DNA of 64,000 nt. It comes from Cellvibrio sp. (GTDB taxonomy: Bacteria > Pseudomonadota > Gammaproteobacteria > Pseudomonadales > Cellvibrionaceae). The notes beneath the pieces were generated by a model. The model was given only the letters and a program-made list of their open reading frames with translations. It searched no databases and was not told where the DNA came from. The position numbers and the translations under genes are program-made. Location: contig JADJRD010000001.1 of the NCBI GenBank assembly GCA_016712405.1, positions 744,001 through 808,000 on the forward strand, given 5' to 3'. Of this stretch, positions 63,919-64,000 are shown piece after piece; position 1 is the stretch's first letter, and each line of letters opens with the position of its first letter.

Positions 63919-64000
63919 AGAGCCACTCAATCCTAAATAGGAGTATCAAACTTGAGTGTAGACAATAATCATCAAAAAGCAGTATTTCCCGCCAAGATAG

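Noticed and set aside
1..64000. CRISPR arrays, prophage or rRNA genes
   Set aside because: No regularly spaced repeats, phage structural genes or rRNA sequence were seen on either strand.

Overview
The window looks like chromosome of a Cellvibrio-like, plant-polysaccharide-degrading gammaproteobacterium (Cellvibrionaceae). Three things point there: Pseudomonas-type gene order in several core blocks (cpdA-yqiB-nudF-thiC-tolC-waaA; rne-rluC-HAD; tRNA-Ser-yccA-tusDCBE), an EarP/Arg32-type elongation factor P, and a divergent pair of secreted xylan-active enzymes (GH11 xylanase with polyserine linker and CBM60-like module; CE15 glucuronoyl esterase). This is inference from gene content; no 16S gene is present.

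Layout. 1-18 kb: cAMP phosphodiesterase, YqiB and NudF; thiamin genes thiD-thiC behind one TPP riboswitch; NhaD antiporter; TolC; a C-terminally truncated WaaA; the rpoE-rseA-rseB envelope-stress operon divergent from nadB; a HEAT-repeat membrane protein; the xylanase/esterase pair. 18-30 kb: ygfX-sdhE/ygfZ, an Ada-like regulator-methyltransferase, a GT51-like relic, HAD phosphatase, rluC, rne, tRNA-Ser(TGA), a Bax-inhibitor-1 protein and a damaged tus sulfur-relay cluster, yajC, an AraC-type HTH protein and bcp. 29.7-33.6 kb: an unusual four-gene operon (HEXXH lipoprotein, small secreted protein, agmatine-deiminase-fold pseudoenzyme, diguanylate cyclase). 33.7-43.2 kb: DnaJ-like protein, cmoM, GIY-YIG, DTW/TapT, PreP-type protease, and a PP2C phosphatase - Ser/Thr kinase - membrane AraC regulator block. 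43.4-49.6 kb: accessory region with three small membrane proteins, SUKH and Imm22-like immunity proteins flanked by about 70-bp direct repeats, a lipoprotein and a parDE module. 49.7-53 kb: an RsmB-like methyltransferase, earP and efp. 53.0-58.3 kb: one IS66 element nested inside another, each with its own 8-bp target duplication. 58.3-64 kb: a 1296-residue subtilase with a GlyGly-CTERM-like tail and a dual-receiver regulator with a degenerate GGDEF domain.

A striking property of the window is the number of disrupted conserved genes. Most frameshifts (rne tail, RsmB-like gene, earP, a small membrane protein, the outer IS66 transposase) can be repaired by one base, nearly always in a homopolymer, and the two IS copies differ from each other by homopolymer length. 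This suggests sequence error or slippage. By contrast, the waaA truncation and the tusD/tusC fusion are true deletions of coding sequence. GC-rich interspersed palindromic repeats lie at five loci, at the truncated waaA end and inside the earP 3' end among them.
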